Source: Oscillospiraceae bacterium (GTDB lineage Bacteria > Bacillota > Clostridia > Oscillospirales > Acutalibacteraceae). From it: a stretch of DNA of 64,000 nucleotides. The position numbers and the translations under genes are program-made. The notes below the pieces were generated by a model. The model worked only from the letters and a program-made list of their open reading frames with translations, ran no database searches and was not told the origin of the DNA. The DNA lies in contig SVPR01000001.1 in the NCBI GenBank assembly GCA_015065785.1, positions 141,863 to 205,862 of the forward strand, in the 5' to 3' direction. This document shows positions 8,719-17,101 of this stretch, in pieces (position 1 is the stretch's first letter; every line of letters starts with the position of its first letter).

Positions 8719-9252
8719 TTATTCACCTAAACCTAACCTTACATCTAATTTTTTTCGACAACTTTCTGACATTGAATAAGCCATTTCAATAGTTGCACAA
8801 TATTTATCCATCATAGTTACAACATAAGATTCTAAATATTTTGGTGGTACAACAGTTAAAGGCCACATATGTCGTTTAATAATATCTTGCTCTTTTTTAG
8901 TTAAAGTACCGCATAAATAATAAGCATTTTTTAATGCAAATTTCGGGTGCCTTAAACCATGAAGCTTGTGGCTTAAATCGTCCTCACGCCAATCATAATA
9001 AAACAAATCGTGCATTGTGGCCGCTCTTGCAGTTTCCTTATAATTTAACTTTAATTTACGAGAAACAAGAAAGCTTAAAAAAGCAACACTTCTTATATGT
9101 TGTAAACGGTTTATTTTTAAATGCTGTTCAAAATCTCCTAATTTCTGAAGCTGGGGAGAGTTATAAATATCACCAGCGACATTTAAAAACTCTTCCCATT
9201 CTTTAGAATCCATTTTGTATGACGCTACATAAGCGTTAAATAACTTTCCCAT
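8719..9252 (-). CDS. HD-domain phosphohydrolase family protein
   Basis: A 177-aa soluble protein with an HD-fold metal site: RLQHIRSVAFLSFL near residue 50, the MHDLFYYDW diad near 80, HGLRHPKFALKNA near 97 and IIKRHMWPL near 125. HD proteins of this type hydrolyse phosphate esters or nucleotides; the substrate is unknown. It starts 3 bases after the tyrS stop with no clear ribosome site of its own, so it probably relies on coupling from tyrS. The CmpB-like gene follows; this HD/CmpB pair is likely a functional unit, which is inference from spacing. Confidence 0.8.
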   Translation of the reverse strand: MGKLFNAYVASYKMDSKEWEEFLNVAGDIYNSPQLQKLGDFEQHLKINRLQHIRSVAFLSFLVSRKLKLNYKETARAATMHDLFYYDWREDDLSHKLHGLRHPKFALKNAYYLCGTLTKKEQDIIKRHMWPLTVVPPKYLESYVVTMMDKYCATIEMAYSMSESCRKKLDVRLGLGE

Positions 9253-9255
9253 AAT

Positions 9256-10479
9256 TTATTTAATGATTTTGTGGAAAACCTTTTTACCCTTTTTAATAAT
9301 TACATAGCCTTTTTCAAAATCTGAAGCAGGGATAATGTGTGACACAGCAGTAACTTTTTCGTTATCTACACTAACGCCACCTTGTTCAATAAGGCGTCTT
9401 GCTTCACCGCGTGAAATAACAAGCTCTGCTTTAATAAGAGCATCAATTATGTTAATACCTTCGTCAGCAAAATCTTCAGCTGAAAGGGTAGTAGATGGCA
9501 TATTTTCAGAGTTACCGCCTGCGCCGAAAACAGATTTAGCAGCACTTTGTGCTTTTTCAGCTTCTTCTTTACCGTGAACAAGTGCAGTAAGCTCATAAGC
9601 CAAAATTTCTTTTGCTTTGTTAAGCTCGCTACCCTCCCAGGAATCCATTTTATCAATTTCTTCTAATGGTAAGAAAGTAAGCATTCTTATACATTTTAAA
9701 ACATCGCTGTCAGCAACATTACGCCAATATTGATAGAAATCATAAGGTGATGTTTTATCAGCATCAAGCCAAACTGCATTACCAGCAGTTTTACCCATTT
9801 TATTACCTTGTGAGTCTGTAAGAAGGGTAATAGTCATAGCGTGAGCGTCTTTACCTAATTTTTTTCTGATAAGCTCAGTACCACCGAGCATATTGCTCCA
9901 TTGGTCGTCACCGCCAAACTGCATATTACAACCGTAATTTTTGTAGAGGTAGTAGAAGTCATAGCTTTGCATAATCATATAGTTGAATTCAAGGAAGCTG
10001 AGACCTTTTTCCATTCTTTGCTTGTAGCATTCAGCTCTTAACATATTGTTAACTGAGAAGCAAGCGCCAACCTCTCTTAAAAGCTCAACATAGTTAAGAT
10101 TTAAGAGCCATTCAGCGTTGTTTACCATTTGTGCTTTACCCTCACCGAACTCAATGAATCTTTCCATCTGGCGTTTGAAGCAATCAGCATTGTGCTGAAT
10201 ATCTTCTTTTGTGAGCATTTTTCTCATATCTGTTCTGCCTGATGGGTCACCAATCATAGTAGTACCGCCACCAATAAGTGCAATTGGTTGGTTACCAGCC
10301 ATCTGGAGCCTTTTCATTAAAGTAAGTGCCATAAAGTGACCTGCAGTGAGGCTATCAGCAGTACAGTCAAAGCCGATGTAAAACTTTGCTTTACCAGCAT
10401 TTACCATTTCTCTTATTTCTTCTTCATTTGTTACCTGAGCAATAAGCCCACGAGCAACTAATTCTTCATAAATTCCCAT
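9256..10479 (-). CDS. tyrS: Tyrosyl-tRNA synthetase
   Basis: Class I aminoacyl-tRNA synthetase charging tRNA-Tyr. The catalytic domain has the HIGH-equivalent TAGHF near residue 46 and the KMSKS-equivalent KMGKT near 230. A C-terminal S4-like RNA-binding module (VISRGEARRLIEQGGVSVDNEKV) ends the protein. The start is set at ATG 10479 (MGIYEEL) behind AGGTGG, giving 407 aa, the normal length; an upstream ATG would add 13 unlikely residues. No T-box leader is visible in the short upstream region, unlike many Firmicute synthetase genes. Confidence 0.97.
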   Translation of the reverse strand: MGIYEELVARGLIAQVTNEEEIREMVNAGKAKFYIGFDCTADSLTAGHFMALTLMKRLQMAGNQPIALIGGGTTMIGDPSGRTDMRKMLTKEDIQHNADCFKRQMERFIEFGEGKAQMVNNAEWLLNLNYVELLREVGACFSVNNMLRAECYKQRMEKGLSFLEFNYMIMQSYDFYYLYKNYGCNMQFGGDDQWSNMLGGTELIRKKLGKDAHAMTITLLTDSQGNKMGKTAGNAVWLDADKTSPYDFYQYWRNVADSDVLKCIRMLTFLPLEEIDKMDSWEGSELNKAKEILAYELTALVHGKEEAEKAQSAAKSVFGAGGNSENMPSTTLSAEDFADEGINIIDALIKAELVISRGEARRLIEQGGVSVDNEKVTAVSHIIPASDFEKGYVIIKKGKKVFHKIIK

Positions 10480-10582
10480 TAGAATACCACCTAATAATTT
10501 TAATTTTACATACATCAAAAATTATATTATAAATGAAAAGGAATGTCAATAAAAACTATTTACAGAATATTACAAATTCGTA

Positions 10583-10628
10583 ACAAACGATAAATTTTTA
10601 TTGACAAACGATAAAAAAGTGCTATTAT
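10583..10628 (+). promoter_or_regulatory. Promoter with direct-repeat operator for the DUF2975/HTH operon
   Basis: TTGACA (10601-10606), 16-base spacer, TATTAT (10623-10628). The 12-mer ACAAACGATAAA occurs twice, at 10583-10594 and 10604-10615, exactly 21 bases or two helical turns apart. The second copy covers the end of the -35 box. This is the expected layout for repression by the small HTH protein encoded downstream. Confidence 0.75.
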
Positions 10629-10649
10629 GTGTGCCAAGGAGTTGATTAA

Positions 10650-11096
10650 ATGAAAAAGTTTAAAAGGTCAATAAAATTTCTTTTCGGAATTTTAGTGTTT
10701 TTAAGTATAGTTTTTGGCGTACTGCTATTTTTAGCACCATCATTATTTGACTGGTATTGTGGTTTTATCGGCAGAGATATAGATTCATATAAATCTTTAG
10801 TTATTGTTTTTTATTTGTGCTCACCATCAGCAGCATTAACATTGCTCTTTTTGTTCAAGTTTTTGTTACAAATAAAAAATAACGAGATTTTTTCAAAAGA
10901 AACTACAAAAATTCTAAAAATTCTTTCTTGGTGCTGTCTTTCAATAGTGCCACTTTCAATACCGCTTTGCTTTCACTTTTTAGCATCATTTCCAATTCCT
11001 GCAGCAGGGCTTTTTATGTGGTTATTTTTAACAATAATAAAAAATGCATTTGAATATGGTGCAGAAATTAAAGACGAAAACGATTTGACAGTATAG
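10650..11096 (+). CDS. DUF2975 family membrane protein
   Basis: A 148-aa protein with four predicted membrane helices (about 10-32, 49-75, 88-112, 113-135) and a charged cytoplasmic loop (QIKNNEIFSKETTKILKILSW) typical of DUF2975. This family is commonly encoded with a YozG-like Cro/C1 HTH protein, as here (23 bp downstream). The function is unknown. AAGGAG precedes ATG 10650 at normal distance, and the promoter at 10601-10628 is close by. Confidence 0.8.
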   Translation: MKKFKRSIKFLFGILVFLSIVFGVLLFLAPSLFDWYCGFIGRDIDSYKSLVIVFYLCSPSAALTLLFLFKFLLQIKNNEIFSKETTKILKILSWCCLSIVPLSIPLCFHFLASFPIPAAGLFMWLFLTIIKNAFEYGAEIKDENDLTV

Positions 11097-11119
11097 TATT
11101 TTTAAAAGGAACGAATAAA

Positions 11120-11344
11120 ATGGCAATAATTGTAAATCTCGATGTTATGTTAGCAAAAAGGAAGATGTCATCAGGGGAGTTGGCTTCAAGAATCGGTTTA
11201 ACGCAGGCTAATCTTTCTATATTAAAAACAGGCAAGGCTAAGGCTGTAAGATTTTCTACGCTCTCTGCAATTTGCAAGGAGTTGGACTGTCAACCCGGTG
11301 ATATTCTTGAATTTATAGATATGGGAGAAAATTACGATGAATAA
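11120..11344 (+). CDS. Small Cro/C1-type HTH regulator (YozG-like)
   Basis: A 74-aa single-domain DNA-binding protein: MSSGELASRIGLTQANLSILKTG forms the helix-turn-helix (about residues 14-36), and LSAICKELDCQPGDILEFI is the conserved last part of the HTH_26 family. It is the usual partner of DUF2975 proteins. It probably binds the paired ACAAACGATAAA repeats in front of the operon. Its last codons overlap the start of the next gene by 8 bases. Confidence 0.85.
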   Translation: MAIIVNLDVMLAKRKMSSGELASRIGLTQANLSILKTGKAKAVRFSTLSAICKELDCQPGDILEFIDMGENYDE

Positions 11345-13055
11345 TAATTCAAATAATAATTTAAACAATAACTTTAATGATAACCCTAATAATACTTTTA
11401 CGGCTTCTACAGGTACGCAAACTCCAGGTTATACTGGATTTTTTATGCCAAAAAAGAAAGTAAAGCCTTTAGCAAATGTTGAATTCAACAAAAAGGATTT
11501 TATAAGCTTTTTAGCAACAGCAGTTATTATGTTCCTCGTTTCATATATTGGTATTATTAACTTTTTTAATTTTGGTTTTACTATAACAATGTTACTGTTT
11601 ACAGTATTTGCATTCTTTTATCTTTTTAATAAGAACTCAAAAAATAAAATTTTTGATTTATTTTTGTTTGCTTCTTCAGTTTTGTTAATTACTTCATTTT
11701 CACTTAATAGTGACAGTTTAATTAAATTTATTTCAATTCTTTATCTGTTGTTTCTTTTAGTGGTTAGTTTTACCGGTGTTTCAAATAATATTTCACAATC
11801 AGATTCTAATTATTTCTGGATTTATGACTCATTTTTTAAGCCTGTAAAAAACGCATTTGAAAATGTATTTTCACCATTTAAAAGTGCAAAAAGCAGTATG
11901 AAAAACGAAAAAGGTAAAAATATTACTTCTGTTTTAATTGGCGTTCTCGTGGCTGTTCCTGCATTATTTGTTATAGTTCCGTTACTATCTTCATCAGATA
12001 TAGCATTTGAAGCAGTAATCACTAAAATTTTTGAAAATACAAACTTAATTTTTAGTGCATTGCTTATTACTGTATTATTAACACCGTGCTTTTATAGTCT
12101 GATTTTTTATTTAAAAAAAGCACCGCGCTTAGAGCAGGAAGATTTGAAAAAACATACCGGAAAGCTTTCTGCAATTGGAATAAATTCATTTTTAATTTCG
12201 ATTTCTATTGTTTACTTATTTTATGTATTTACACAGCTTGCGTATATTGTAGATGCTTTTTCATTTATTTTGCCTGAAAATTACACTGCGGCTGAATTTG
12301 CCAGAAGCGGTTTCTTCCAGATGGCAGTAATTGTTTTTATAAACTTTGTAATTTTAGGATATACTGCAATAAATATTAAACGAAATAATTTTAACTTGCC
12401 TAAATCAACAAAGGGGATTTTAATATTTATTTCTGCGTTTACTATTTTCTATATTTCAACCGCAATCATAAAAATGGCAAAATACATTTCAATTTATGGT
12501 CTAACAAGGCTCAGAGTTTTAACAACTGTTTTTATGCTTATGCTTGCTGTAATATTCGTAATTATTATTTTAAAGCTTTTAATTTCAAAATTAAAATATA
12601 TTAAACCGATTATTGTAGTTTGTACCCTTACTTTGCTGGCAATTTCACTTGTAGATATAAACACCGTTATTGCTGAATATAATTACAGGGAATATAAAGC
12701 AGGTAAAATACAGATTGATGTTGAACAAATTGATAGCCTTGGCATAAGCGGAGTGCCGACTCTCACTAAATTAGTCGATGAAAAAGATTATGATGTTTCA
12801 TTTAAAGCAAAAGAGGCTCTCATGTATTCAAATGGTGATATTTACTTCAGACCTTTCTCAGCTGATCCAAAAGAAACTACACCGGCTAAGGATAGCTTGT
12901 TTGAATACAACTTAATCTGGATAAATTCAAAAGATGCTTTTGATAATTTCCAGAAGAAGCATCCACAATTTAACGAGGAAACTTTTGAGGCTGAGTATAA
13001 TAAATATTACGAGATCGAAGAAATTTCTGATGTTGATAGCGACGATTGGTATTAA
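11337..13055 (+). CDS. DUF4173/DUF4153-like polytopic membrane protein
   Basis: A 572-aa protein with an Asn-rich, low-complexity N-terminus (residues 1-30, Asn in runs), about 12 hydrophobic helices from residue 50 to 450, and a soluble C-terminal tail of about 120 aa. The YGLTRLRVLTTVFML block near residue 385 is typical of DUF4173-type proteins. The function is unknown. ATG 11337 lies inside the end of the HTH gene, with GGGAG upstream, so the three genes form one operon. The third gene may be what the HTH/DUF2975 pair controls. Confidence 0.75.
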   Translation: MNNNSNNNLNNNFNDNPNNTFTASTGTQTPGYTGFFMPKKKVKPLANVEFNKKDFISFLATAVIMFLVSYIGIINFFNFGFTITMLLFTVFAFFYLFNKNSKNKIFDLFLFASSVLLITSFSLNSDSLIKFISILYLLFLLVVSFTGVSNNISQSDSNYFWIYDSFFKPVKNAFENVFSPFKSAKSSMKNEKGKNITSVLIGVLVAVPALFVIVPLLSSSDIAFEAVITKIFENTNLIFSALLITVLLTPCFYSLIFYLKKAPRLEQEDLKKHTGKLSAIGINSFLISISIVYLFYVFTQLAYIVDAFSFILPENYTAAEFARSGFFQMAVIVFINFVILGYTAINIKRNNFNLPKSTKGILIFISAFTIFYISTAIIKMAKYISIYGLTRLRVLTTVFMLMLAVIFVIIILKLLISKLKYIKPIIVVCTLTLLAISLVDINTVIAEYNYREYKAGKIQIDVEQIDSLGISGVPTLTKLVDEKDYDVSFKAKEALMYSNGDIYFRPFSADPKETTPAKDSLFEYNLIWINSKDAFDNFQKKHPQFNEETFEAEYNKYYEIEEISDVDSDDWY

Positions 13056-13072
13056 ATTTCTTTTATTTTCCG

Positions 13073-13100
13073 TTGACAAATTTAAAAAATATGCTATTAT
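13073..13100 (+). promoter_or_regulatory. Promoter of the FMN riboswitch-ribU transcript
   Basis: TTGACA (13073-13078), 16-base spacer, TATTAT (13095-13100), placed just upstream of the RFN element. Confidence 0.8.
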
Positions 13101-13111
13101 ATATTAGTACG

Positions 13112-13224
13112 AAACTTCAGGGCGGGGTGCAAGTCCCCACCGGCAGTAAAGTCTGCGAGCCATTTTTGGCTGATTGGGTGAAATTCCCAGACCGACGGTA
13201 TAGTCCGGATGAAAGAAGATTTCA
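13112..13224 (+). promoter_or_regulatory. FMN riboswitch (RFN element)
   Basis: All conserved RFN blocks are readable in order: CTTCAGGGCGGGGTG (from 13115), AAGTCCCCACCGGCAGTAAA, GTCTGCGAGCC, GGTGAAATTCCCAGACCGACGGTATAGTC split across 13178-13205, and CCGGATGAAAGAAGA (from 13205). It lies between a strong promoter and ribU and is followed by a terminator hairpin. FMN binding is expected to end transcription before ribU. Confidence 0.97.
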
Positions 13225-13267
13225 GCAATTTGAATTATTTTAATTCTTTTTACGAAACCTTTATTAT

Positions 13268-13300
13268 TCGCCCTGAGTCTTTCGGGGCGATTATTTTTTG
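13268..13300 (+). terminator. Riboswitch expression-platform terminator
   Basis: TCGCCC (13268-13273) and GGGCGA (13285-13290) form the GC-rich stem, followed by TTATTTTTT. It lies about 45 bases after the RFN core and just before the ribU ribosome site (GAAAGGTG), as expected for a transcription-terminating FMN switch. Confidence 0.85.
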
Positions 13301-13316
13301 AAAGGTGTTGTAGAAT

Positions 13317-13883
13317 ATGAAAAATAACTACACAAACAAACAAAAACTCCAAAGGCTCACAACGGCAGGTGTCTTAGCAGCACTTTCATTAGTGTTAATG
13401 GCAACTGTCCGTTTTCCGATTTTTCCATCTGCACCATTTTACGAGATGGAATTTTCAGATGTGCCGATTCTTTTATGCTCATCAATTTTAGGTCCTATTT
13501 ATTCGGTTGTAACACTCTTTATTGTTTGCCTTATTCAGACTTTGTTCTTTAGTTCTTCAAGTGGCATAATTGGTTTTGTAATGCACCTGGTTTCTTCTGG
13601 TCTTACAATTTTAGTTGTTTACTTTGTAAGAAAAAAAATCAGCGGTTTAAAGGGTGTTTTAATTTCTAATCTTTTAGGTATTATTGTTATGACACTTATA
13701 ATGATTCCTATGAATATGTGGATGGTTTCTGAATTTATGGGAATAAATGTTGAAGGCTTTATTAAAGGCTTTTTAGCAGTTTGTGTTGCATTTAACCTGA
13801 TTAAATCAACAGTTAACCTTACGCTTTATAGTATTCTTTCACCAATTATAAGCAAAGAATTCAACAAGTTATTCAATAAGTAA
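13317..13883 (+). CDS. ribU: Riboflavin ECF transporter S component RibU
   Basis: A 188-aa, six-helix membrane protein of the ECF S-component type. The N-terminal LTTAGVLAALSLVLMATVRF helix carries the A-x-x-x-A pattern used to dock on EcfT, and the FYEMEFSDVPILLCSSILGP block (about residues 41-60) is typical of RibU. It captures riboflavin and needs EcfA/EcfT from elsewhere in the genome. Placement directly behind an FMN riboswitch makes the substrate assignment strong. Confidence 0.95.
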   Translation: MKNNYTNKQKLQRLTTAGVLAALSLVLMATVRFPIFPSAPFYEMEFSDVPILLCSSILGPIYSVVTLFIVCLIQTLFFSSSSGIIGFVMHLVSSGLTILVVYFVRKKISGLKGVLISNLLGIIVMTLIMIPMNMWMVSEFMGINVEGFIKGFLAVCVAFNLIKSTVNLTLYSILSPIISKEFNKLFNK

Positions 13884-13887
13884 ATTC

Positions 13888-13920
13888 AAGTGGGGAGGAG
13901 AACTTCCCACTTTTTTCTTT
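13888..13920 (+). terminator. Intrinsic terminator after ribU
   Basis: AAGTGGG and CCCACTT arms with a short loop, followed by TTTTTTCTTTTTT. Confidence 0.85.
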
Positions 13921-13957
13921 TTTAGTAATTTTAATTGAATTCTTTTTTATAAAACTA

Positions 13958-13986
13958 TTGACAAATCTTAATAAACTTTATAAAAT
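13958..13986 (+). promoter_or_regulatory. Promoter of acpP-proS
   Basis: TTGACA (13958-13963), 17-base spacer, TAAAAT (13981-13986), about 45 bases upstream of the acpP start. Confidence 0.75.
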
Positions 13987-14031
13987 CTATACTACAGTAA
14001 TATGTAAAAATAAATTTTAGGAGTTGTTTTT

Positions 14032-14256
14032 ATGGTTTTCGATAAACTTAAAACAATCATTATTGAAGAGTTTGAAATTGAAGAAGAACTTATCACAATG
14101 AACACCACACTTAATGATGAGCTTGACATTGATTCACTTGACCTTGTTGACCTTGTTATGACAGTTGAAGACGAGTTTTCTATTGAGCTTCCTGATGAAG
14201 CACTTGAAGGTATGAAAACTATCGGTGATTTAGTTAAATATATTGAAGAAAACTAA
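14032..14256 (+). CDS. acpP: Acyl carrier protein
   Basis: A 74-aa acidic four-helix carrier with the [12 protein letters not shown] motif; the Ser of DSLD (about residue 37) takes the 4'-phosphopantetheine arm. It carries growing acyl chains in fatty acid synthesis. It is alone here, without fab genes, and is followed after 35 bp by proS under the same promoter. Many clostridia have a second ACP, so whether this one is the main fatty-acid ACP or a specialised one is open. Confidence 0.92.
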   Translation: MVFDKLKTIIIEEFEIEEELITMNTTLNDELDIDSLDLVDLVMTVEDEFSIELPDEALEGMKTIGDLVKYIEEN

Positions 14257-14291
14257 AGTTAAAACAAATTAGAAAAGGATATTTATTTATA

Positions 14292-15731
14292 ATGGCAGAT
14301 CAGAAAAAAATGGTTGAAGCAATCACTTCTATGGAAGTTGATTTTGCTCAATGGTACACAGATGTTGTAAAAAAAGCAGACCTTGTTGACTATTCAAGTG
14401 TTAAGGGCTGTATGATTATAAGACCTTATGGCTATGCTATCTGGGAAAATATTCAGAGTATTCTTGACGGTCACTTCAAGAGAACAGGTCACGAAAATGT
14501 TTATATGCCTTTATTTATCCCTGAAAGCCTTTTACAAAAGGAAAAGGACCATGTTGAAGGCTTTGCACCGGAAGTTGCCTGGGTTACATACGGCGGTAGT
14601 GAAGAGCTTGAAGAAAGGCTTTGCGTAAGACCTACATCTGAAACACTTTTCTGCGAGCATTATGCTAAAATTATTCAATCTCACAGAGATTTACCTAAGC
14701 TCTATAATCAATGGTGCAGTGTTGTTCGTTGGGAAAAAACTACAAGACCATTTTTAAGAACAAGAGAATTCTTGTGGCAAGAGGGTCACACAGTACACGC
14801 TACTGCAGAGGAAGCTGTTGAAGAAACAGAGCGTATGCTTAATATTTACGCTGACTTTTGCGAAAAATCACTCTGTATGCCTGTTGTTAAAGGCAAGAAA
14901 ACTGAAAGTGATAAATTTGCAGGTGCAGTTTCTACTTATGCAATTGAAGCACTTATGCACGATGGTAAGGCTCTTCAGGCCGGTACTTCTCACTACTTTG
15001 GTGATGGCTTTGCAAGAGCGTTTAATATGACTTATCAGGATAAAGAAAACAAGCTTTCTTTCGTTCATCAGACATCCTGGGGTGTTACAACAAGACTTAT
15101 TGGCGCTATTATTATGTCACACGGTGATGATAACGGACTTGTTCTTCCACCGGATGTTGCACCGATTCAGGTTGTTATTCTTCCTATTGCTCAGCATAAA
15201 GAGGGCGTACTCGATAAAGCTTATGAATTAAAAGAAAGACTTTCTAAAGCTTTCAGAGTTAAGGTTGATGATAGTGACAACTCTGCAGGTTGGAAATTTG
15301 CTGAATACGAAATGAAAGGTGTTCCGCTTCGTCTTGAAATCGGTCCTAAAGATATTGAGAAAAATCAATGTGTTTTAGTTCGTCGCGATAACAGAGAAAA
15401 GATTTTTGTTTCTCTCGATAACCTTGAAGCAGAAATTCAAAAGGCTCTCAGCGATTTTGCTGAAGCAATTTATAACAAAGCACTTGATAACTTAAATAAA
15501 CACACTTTCGCTTGTACTACAATTGATGAAATCAACAAGGCGCTCACAGAAAACGGTGATGGCTTCATTAAAGCAATGTGGTGTGGTGATGAAGAATGTG
15601 AAGACAAGGTTAAAGAGCTTACAGGCGTTGGCTCTCGTTGTATTCCATTCCAGCAAGAAAATCTCTCTAATAAATGCGTTTGCTGTGGCAAGCCTGCTAC
15701 ACAAATGGTTTATTGGGGTAAAGCATATTAA
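14292..15731 (+). CDS. proS: Prolyl-tRNA synthetase, short (type 3, archaeal/eukaryotic-like)
   Basis: Class II synthetase charging tRNA-Pro. At 479 aa it lacks the INS editing domain of the long bacterial ProRS (about 570 aa). It starts with [21 protein letters not shown] and carries motif 2 ([22 protein letters not shown], about residues 140-160) and motif 3 ([15 protein letters not shown]). The cysteine-rich C-terminal zinc-binding domain ([15 protein letters not shown] ... KCVCCGKPA) is also type 3. It lies 35 bp after acpP and ends in a strong terminator. Confidence 0.96.
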   Translation: MADQKKMVEAITSMEVDFAQWYTDVVKKADLVDYSSVKGCMIIRPYGYAIWENIQSILDGHFKRTGHENVYMPLFIPESLLQKEKDHVEGFAPEVAWVTYGGSEELEERLCVRPTSETLFCEHYAKIIQSHRDLPKLYNQWCSVVRWEKTTRPFLRTREFLWQEGHTVHATAEEAVEETERMLNIYADFCEKSLCMPVVKGKKTESDKFAGAVSTYAIEALMHDGKALQAGTSHYFGDGFARAFNMTYQDKENKLSFVHQTSWGVTTRLIGAIIMSHGDDNGLVLPPDVAPIQVVILPIAQHKEGVLDKAYELKERLSKAFRVKVDDSDNSAGWKFAEYEMKGVPLRLEIGPKDIEKNQCVLVRRDNREKIFVSLDNLEAEIQKALSDFAEAIYNKALDNLNKHTFACTTIDEINKALTENGDGFIKAMWCGDEECEDKVKELTGVGSRCIPFQQENLSNKCVCCGKPATQMVYWGKAY

Positions 15732-15737
15732 AAATCA

Positions 15738-15770
15738 GGACTGTTGCATTATGTAACAGTCCTTTTAAAT
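15738..15770 (+). terminator. Intrinsic terminator after proS
   Basis: Perfect 9-bp stem AGGACTGTT/AACAGTCCT (15738-15746, 15755-15763) with an 8-base loop and a TTTT tract. Confidence 0.9.
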
Positions 15771-15842
15771 AATAGTTATTATAAAGGTAACAATAATTGG
15801 ATTACTAAAAGTAAGAGTAAAAAGAAATAAAGGATGAATTAA

Positions 15843-16271
15843 ATGATTTACACAAGCCTAACTAAAAAAGCCTTAAAACTCTGTTTTGAAGCACATAAAG
15901 AGCAGGTAGATAAAAGTGGTATGCCTTATGTTTTTCATCCGTTTCATTTAGCTGAACAGATGACAGATGAAGCCACAACTGTTGTGGCACTTCTTCACGA
16001 TGTTGTTGAAGATACACCTATAACATTCAACGATTTAGAAAAGCAAGGTTTTGGTGAAGAAATAATATCTGCTTTAAGGCTTTTGACACACGATAAAAAC
16101 ACGCCTTATATGGAATATGTAGGTGAGATTAAGAAAAATAAAATTGCAACCAAAGTAAAGCTTGCTGATTTGAAACACAACAGCGATTTAACAAGACTTT
16201 CGGTAGTTGACGAAAAAGCATTAAAGCGTAAAGAAAAATACGAAAAAGCAATTGAGCTTTTAGAACAATAA
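15843..16271 (+). CDS. Small (p)ppGpp-hydrolase-like HD protein
   Basis: A 142-aa stand-alone HD domain resembling the hydrolase half of SpoT/Rel. It has HKEQVDKSGMPYVFHPFHLAEQM (about residues 18-40), the VALLHDVVEDTP metal-site motif (about 48-59), and LADLKHNSDLTRL (about 114-126), the last conserved block of the family. No synthetase or TGS/ACT domain is present, so it fits the small alarmone hydrolase class; ppGpp is an inferred substrate. AAAGGATG is its ribosome site. Confidence 0.82.
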   Translation: MIYTSLTKKALKLCFEAHKEQVDKSGMPYVFHPFHLAEQMTDEATTVVALLHDVVEDTPITFNDLEKQGFGEEIISALRLLTHDKNTPYMEYVGEIKKNKIATKVKLADLKHNSDLTRLSVVDEKALKRKEKYEKAIELLEQ

Positions 16272-16277
16272 TAAACA

Positions 16278-16320
16278 AATGCCCCAAACATCATTTTGTG
16301 ATGTCTGGGGCATTATTTTT
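16278..16320. terminator. Bidirectional terminator between the HD hydrolase and dapB
   Basis: AATGCCCCA ... TGGGGCATT arms extended by ACATCA/TGATGT give a nearly perfect long stem. T-rich tracts lie on both sides, between convergent genes. Confidence 0.9.
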
Positions 16321-17071
16321 AACCATTAACAAGGTCTTTCATATTATAAACTCGTGGGCTTTTGCCGTTTAAGAAGATTGCGGCATTAACTGCACCTTGT
16401 GCAAAAATTGCTTTAGAACGAGCAGAGTGGCTGAGTTTTACAATCTCGTCATTACCTGCAAAAATAACTTCATGTTCACCAACAATATTGCCACCGCGAA
16501 TTGAGTGAATACCAATCTCTTTTTCGTTTCTCTTTTGTCTTTTTGAATGTCTGTCATACTCATAATATACATCAGGAATTTCTTCTTTTATTGAGTCTGC
16601 TAACATTAAAGCGGTTCCGCTCGGAGCGTCTAACTTCTGGTTGTGGTGTGCTTCAACAATTTCAATGTCAAAGTCATTACCCAAAACCTTGGCCGCTGTT
16701 TTAGCTAATTCACAAAGAAGACTGACACCCATTGACATATTGTAAGAGAAGAAAACAGGTATTTCTTGTGAGAATTCTTCAACAGTTTTAATTTGTTCAT
16801 CTGAAAGACCGGTTGTAGAAATTACAACTGCAGTATTTGTTGATTTAGCGTATTCTAACATTGAAAGAAGTAATGCAGGGTTTGAAAAATCTACAATAAC
16901 ATCTGCATTAACCTGAACTTCAGAAAAAGTTTGAAAAACAGGGTAGCCTAATGTTGAATCATCAACAATATCAACACCTGCAACAATCACGCAATCATCA
17001 CGGGTGTTTACAATATTTGTAACAGTTCTGCCCATTTTACCACAGCAACCGCTTAAAATTATCTTTGTCAT
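16319..17071 (-). CDS. dapB: 4-hydroxy-tetrahydrodipicolinate reductase
   Basis: NAD(P)H-dependent reductase of the lysine/diaminopimelate pathway. The 250-aa protein has the nucleotide-binding GCCGKMGRTV near residue 8 and the substrate-binding EAHHNQKLDAPSGTA (about residues 140-154). It is the last gene of asd-dapA-dapB; the gap to dapA is 30 bp and GGAGG lies before ATG 17071. The convergent terminator ends the transcript. Confidence 0.97.
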   Translation of the reverse strand: MTKIILSGCCGKMGRTVTNIVNTRDDCVIVAGVDIVDDSTLGYPVFQTFSEVQVNADVIVDFSNPALLLSMLEYAKSTNTAVVISTTGLSDEQIKTVEEFSQEIPVFFSYNMSMGVSLLCELAKTAAKVLGNDFDIEIVEAHHNQKLDAPSGTALMLADSIKEEIPDVYYEYDRHSKRQKRNEKEIGIHSIRGGNIVGEHEVIFAGNDEIVKLSHSARSKAIFAQGAVNAAIFLNGKSPRVYNMKDLVNG

Positions 17072-17101
17072 TTAAACTTCCTCCGAAATTTTTAATTTAT
17101 C

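Noticed and set aside
10480..10582. T-box in front of tyrS
   Set aside because: No T-box sequence or terminator; the upstream region is short and AT-rich.
15843..16271. Full Rel/SpoT synthetase
   Set aside because: Only the HD hydrolase part is present; no synthetase, TGS or ACT domain follows.
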